Source: Chloroflexota bacterium
GTDB lineage: Bacteria; Chloroflexota; Anaerolineae; Anaerolineales; UBA4823
Reading direction: 5' to 3'
Length of the DNA: 9,757 nt
Assembly (NCBI GenBank): GCA_030636125.1
Contig: DAOVXM010000061.1
Location: forward strand, 1-9,757
In this document: in pieces, positions 7,818 through 9,757 of the stretch
How positions within the stretch are numbered: the stretch's first letter is position 1
Layout: each line of letters opens with the position of its first letter
Translations under genes and position numbers: made by a program
The notes under the pieces: model-generated
Told to the model about the DNA's origin: nothing
Databases searched by the model: none
Seen by the model: the letters and a program-made list of their open reading frames with translations, nothing else

Positions 7818-7897
7818 AAACGCGCCACTTATCTGATAATTGCTTTGAACATTGAGACTGACATTGATCCACCAGGCATACAGGTGGTGGCGCGTTT
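7818..7897. repeat. Long-range inverted repeat bounding a structured 80-base element
   Basis: AAACGCGCCAC (7818-7828) is perfectly complementary to GTGGCGCGTTT (7887-7897). Between them lie a small CCACC / GGTGG hairpin (7869-7873 with 7883-7887, competing with the outer stem for one base) and a 7-base direct repeat ACATTGA (7849-7855 and 7861-7867). It starts 27 bases after the acsE stop. The bases after it (GTGATTTTAATTT) are T-rich but not a clean T-run. It could be a long-loop terminator or attenuator, a structured leader element for the next gene, or a miniature mobile-element relic. I match it to no known riboswitch. Confidence 0.6.
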
Positions 7898-7934
7898 GTG
7901 ATTTTAATTTGGCGATTAATGTCAAGCAACTAAG

Positions 7935-7948
7935 GTGACTTATATCAC
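7935..7948. promoter_or_regulatory. GTGA-N6-TCAC palindrome, CRP/FNR-like operator candidate
   Basis: GTGA (7935-7938), six bases, TCAC (7945-7948) form a perfect palindrome resembling the CRP/FNR superfamily consensus (TGTGA-N6-TCACA). It lies about 60 bases upstream of the likely transcription start of the metV-metF fusion, a normal activator position. The match is short, so chance occurrence is possible. Confidence 0.35.
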
Positions 7949-7966
7949 TGGTTAACTCTAAATTAG

Positions 7967-7994
7967 TTGATTAGATTTTAATCTATTCTATACT
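7967..7994 (+). promoter_or_regulatory. Candidate sigma-70-type promoter before the metV-metF fusion
   Basis: TTGATT (7967-7972, 4 of 6 to TTGACA) and TATACT (7989-7994, 5 of 6 to TATAAT) are separated by 16 bases. Transcription would begin near 8000-8002, leaving a very short leader that barely contains the Shine-Dalgarno AGGGAG (7998-8003) of the gene at 8010. A palindrome, TAGATT-TT-AATCTA (7972-7985), fills the spacer and could be a repressor operator. The region is AT-rich, so the match is suggestive only. Confidence 0.4.
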
Positions 7995-8009
7995 GAAAGG
8001 GAGATACAA

Positions 8010-9488
8010 ATGCCTGGATTCACACCTGGACGTCGTTGGCAACCTGCATACCGACCATTTAAGAATGAGCCGCTAAGCCTGCGCGCTTTAGAGGCCGTCG
8101 AGCGTATCGTTAAGGGACCACTATTTGGCTGTCGAATGTGCGGTAATTGTTTGCTACAAGAGACCGCCTTTATATGCCCAATGGAGTGTCCTAAAGGATT
8201 ACGCAACGGCCCTTGTGGTGGCTCAACAGCTGAAAAATGTTACGTCGATGAGACGCGACCATGTATTTGGTACAAGATCTATGAACGAGCCTTTGAAATG
8301 GGGAGGGAGGAAATCCTGCTAGAGGTGCTACCCCCATTGGATTGGGACAAGGTCGGTGGCGAGACTTGGGGGGATATATACCACCAGGTGCGATCAGTAG
8401 GCACACAGAAATTCCTCTCCGGTGTAATATCGAGTGATAAGGACAAACGTGCTCAGGCGATGGATGCGGTTTTCCGTCCAATCAGGCAACCGGACTGGTG
8501 GCAAGGAGATGCTGAGTACCATGCTCCTGCGTATGAGGAGCCGGTCTCCGAGCTAGAGCGACGTTTGAAGTCAGGCGAATTCGTCGTCACCGGTGAAGTT
8601 GCCCCACCAATGACTACCGCTACCAAAAAGCTAAAGCGTAATATAGAAATGGTCAAGCCCTATGTAGCCGCAGTTAACTTTACTGATAGCCCTTCAGCTA
8701 CCCCCCGCATGAGCAGTTGGGCTTGCAGCACATTGGCGGTCCAGAATGGCGCGGAACCAGTCATGCAGATTGCTGCCCGAGATCGCACGCGTACCGGTTT
8801 GCAGGCTGAGGTCATAGGTGCAAATGCATTGGGTGTAAAAAACATCTTATGTTTATCTGGCGACAGCATGAGTTTGGCTCCAAGTCCAGTTGGTCGCATG
8901 GATGTCATCGATTTCGATGCAGTCCAAATGTTGTGGATCCTGCGACGTATGCGCGATGAGGGCAGATACCTGGATGGACGAGGTATCAAATTCCCGCCCA
9001 AGATTTTCTTGGGAGCAGCTGCCGCTCCCTACGCCTCTGAACCACGCTTTCAGGCTATCCGGGAACATAAAAAGATCAACGCTGGCGCACAGTTCTTCCA
9101 GACCAACCTGGTCTACGACCCTGATGGGTTAGAAGTGTGGCTTAACGAACTCGCCAAGCGAGATATCTTGGATAAGGTTTATATCTTGATCGGCATTACC
9201 CCACTGAAGAACCTACGTGTAGCGCAATATATGCACAATGAAGTTCCTGGTGTCTTCATTCCTGATAAACTGCTTAAGCGCATGGAAGCTGCCGGCGACG
9301 GCGCACAAGAAGAAGGTTTTCAAATTGCTCTAGAATTGATCGATGCTATCAAAGGTAAGCAGGGTGTGAATGGAATACATCTTATGGCTGTTGGATGGGA
9401 AGAGATCGTTCCCCGGCTAGTTACTGAGGCTGGTTTGCTCCCCGAAGGCGCTGAAATTAGCAATTTAGAGGCTGTGACAGTGTCTTAG
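8010..9488 (+). CDS. metF: Methylenetetrahydrofolate reductase with N-terminal MetV-like domain (MetV-MetF fusion)
   Basis: The enzyme is predicted to reduce 5,10-methylene-H4folate to 5-methyl-H4folate, the substrate of AcsE. Residues about 30-100 form a cysteine-rich module of the MetV/MTHFR C-terminal-domain type: C41, C44, C47, C56, C60, C69, C77 and C85, plausible Fe-S or zinc ligands. An interdomain stretch (about 100-185) leads to a flavin TIM barrel (about 190-470) typical of MetF. E196 in VTGEVAPP matches the catalytic glutamate (E28 of E. coli MetF), LSGD (282-285) the flavin-contacting aspartate loop, and INAGAQFFQTNLVYD (356-370) the substrate-side strand. In acetogens MetV and MetF are separate subunits; here they are one chain with MetV first. 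The start has AGGGAG 6 bases upstream. The gap before it with its own promoter-like sequence suggests partly independent control. The electron donor cannot be read from the window. Confidence 0.92.
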   Translation: MPGFTPGRRWQPAYRPFKNEPLSLRALEAVERIVKGPLFGCRMCGNCLLQETAFICPMECPKGLRNGPCGGSTAEKCYVDETRPCIWYKIYERAFEMGREEILLEVLPPLDWDKVGGETWGDIYHQVRSVGTQKFLSGVISSDKDKRAQAMDAVFRPIRQPDWWQGDAEYHAPAYEEPVSELERRLKSGEFVVTGEVAPPMTTATKKLKRNIEMVKPYVAAVNFTDSPSATPRMSSWACSTLAVQNGAEPVMQIAARDRTRTGLQAEVIGANALGVKNILCLSGDSMSLAPSPVGRMDVIDFDAVQMLWILRRMRDEGRYLDGRGIKFPPKIFLGAAAAPYASEPRFQAIREHKKINAGAQFFQTNLVYDPDGLEVWLNELAKRDILDKVYILIGITPLKNLRVAQYMHNEVPGVFIPDKLLKRMEAAGDGAQEEGFQIALELIDAIKGKQGVNGIHLMAVGWEEIVPRLVTEAGLLPEGAEISNLEAVTVS

Positions 9489-9516
9489 TTGCTAAAGAAA
9501 ATGTAATTCCACTATG

Positions 9517-9547
9517 GCGGCACCATTGACGTGGTGCCGCTTTTCTT
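9517..9547 (+). terminator. Intrinsic terminator after the metV-metF fusion
   Basis: GCGGCACCA (9517-9525) pairs perfectly with TGGTGCCGC (9532-9540) around a 6-base loop, followed directly by TTTTCTT. It lies 28 bases after the stop codon and is the only canonical Rho-independent terminator seen in the window. It marks the likely 3' end of the cluster. Confidence 0.93.
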
Positions 9548-9606
9548 AAACTGTTACATTGTGGCTTTATTCAGCTATAAGTTTACACCTTTAATTGGAC
9601 TATTTA

Positions 9607-9641
9607 TGGCTATAACGAATAAGATTGGCTTGGTATAGCCA
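9607..9641. repeat. Short inverted repeat in the downstream non-coding region
   Basis: TGGCTATA (9607-9614) is complementary to TATAGCCA (9634-9641) with a 19-base spacer. No T-run and no nearby gene start. It could be an operator or chance; I see no gene in 9548-9720 on either strand. Confidence 0.35.
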
Positions 9642-9688
9642 GTATCGCAGTTGATTTGGCGACATTCTTTGGTAAGGAATAAGATATT

Positions 9689-9757
9689 AGACCTCTTGCA
9701 TAAGTGTGCGATAATAGGCACATGAGATACAAAAACATCAAAGATTAGAAAAATTCA
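9689..9757 (+). mobile_element. Possible left edge of an IS5-like insertion sequence with a broken transposase start
   Basis: AGACCTCTTGCATAAG (9689-9704) resembles terminal repeats of IS5-related elements as I remember them. An ATG follows at 9722 and reads MRYKNIKD, then TAG at 9746-9748, then KNS to the window end. DDE transposases of this type with an N-terminal helix-turn-helix often begin M-R/K-Y-x-x-I-K-x-L, so the TAG would stand where Leu is expected, a single-base TTG to TAG change. If so, this is a pseudogene at its very start. Only 69 bases are visible and both identifications rest on memory of short motifs; it may simply be a non-coding tract. Confidence 0.3.

Noticed and set aside
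7849..7867. CRISPR-like or tandem repeat (ACATTGA twice)
   Set aside because: Only two 7-base copies, with no longer unit or array.
7818..7910. Intrinsic terminator after acsE
   Set aside because: The loop would be about 58 bases and the following bases are interrupted by GTGA before the T-rich part, so it is kept only as a structured element.
7791..8009. Tetrahydrofolate or cobalamin riboswitch before the reductase
   Set aside because: I looked for the conserved cores, including a B12-box-like sequence, and did not find them; the visible stem does not match either fold.
8660..9001. 113-residue minus-strand open frame inside the metV-metF gene
   Set aside because: It is a shadow of the conserved MetF barrel, with no independent signature.

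Overview
The window is a bacterial Wood-Ljungdahl (reductive acetyl-CoA) gene cluster. All five protein genes lie on the + strand. In order they are: acetyl-CoA synthase fused to the corrinoid iron-sulfur protein (CFeSP) small subunit (5' end cut off by the window edge), the CFeSP large subunit (acsC), the ferredoxin-ASKHA reductive activator of CFeSP (acsV/RACo type), the methyltetrahydrofolate:CFeSP methyltransferase (acsE), and a methylenetetrahydrofolate reductase with an N-terminal MetV-like cysteine-rich module (metV-metF fusion). The set suggests an anaerobe with a complete or near-complete carbonyl and methyl branch. Base composition looks near half G+C. The fusions and intergenic repeat style resemble Chloroflexota (Anaerolineae/Dehalococcoidia-type) genomes as I remember them. 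That placement is inference, not proof.

Layout: 1-3407 AcsB-AcsD fusion; 3408-3489 gap with a 16-bp perfect inverted repeat; 3490-4821 acsC; 4822-4910 gap with an imperfect hairpin ending just before the next start; 4911-6851 acsV; 6867-7790 acsE, whose Shine-Dalgarno overlaps the acsV stop; 7791-8009 AT-rich gap with a long-range 11-bp stem, a promoter-like sequence and two small palindromes; 8010-9488 metV-metF fusion; 9517-9547 strong intrinsic terminator; 9548-9757 non-coding, ending in what may be the edge of an insertion sequence.

How the genes work together: the MetV-MetF protein reduces methylene-H4folate to methyl-H4folate. AcsE moves the methyl group to Co(I) of CFeSP (AcsC plus the AcsD domain). 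AcsV re-reduces CFeSP when its cobalt is oxidised to Co(II). CFeSP then delivers the methyl group to the A-cluster of acetyl-CoA synthase, where it joins CO and CoA. The most unusual feature is that the methyl-donor subunit (AcsD) is covalently tethered to the methyl acceptor (AcsB) by a roughly 145-residue Pro/Glu/Ala/Val-rich linker, in place of the separate polypeptides of Moorella. The CO dehydrogenase gene (acsA) is not in the window and may lie upstream.
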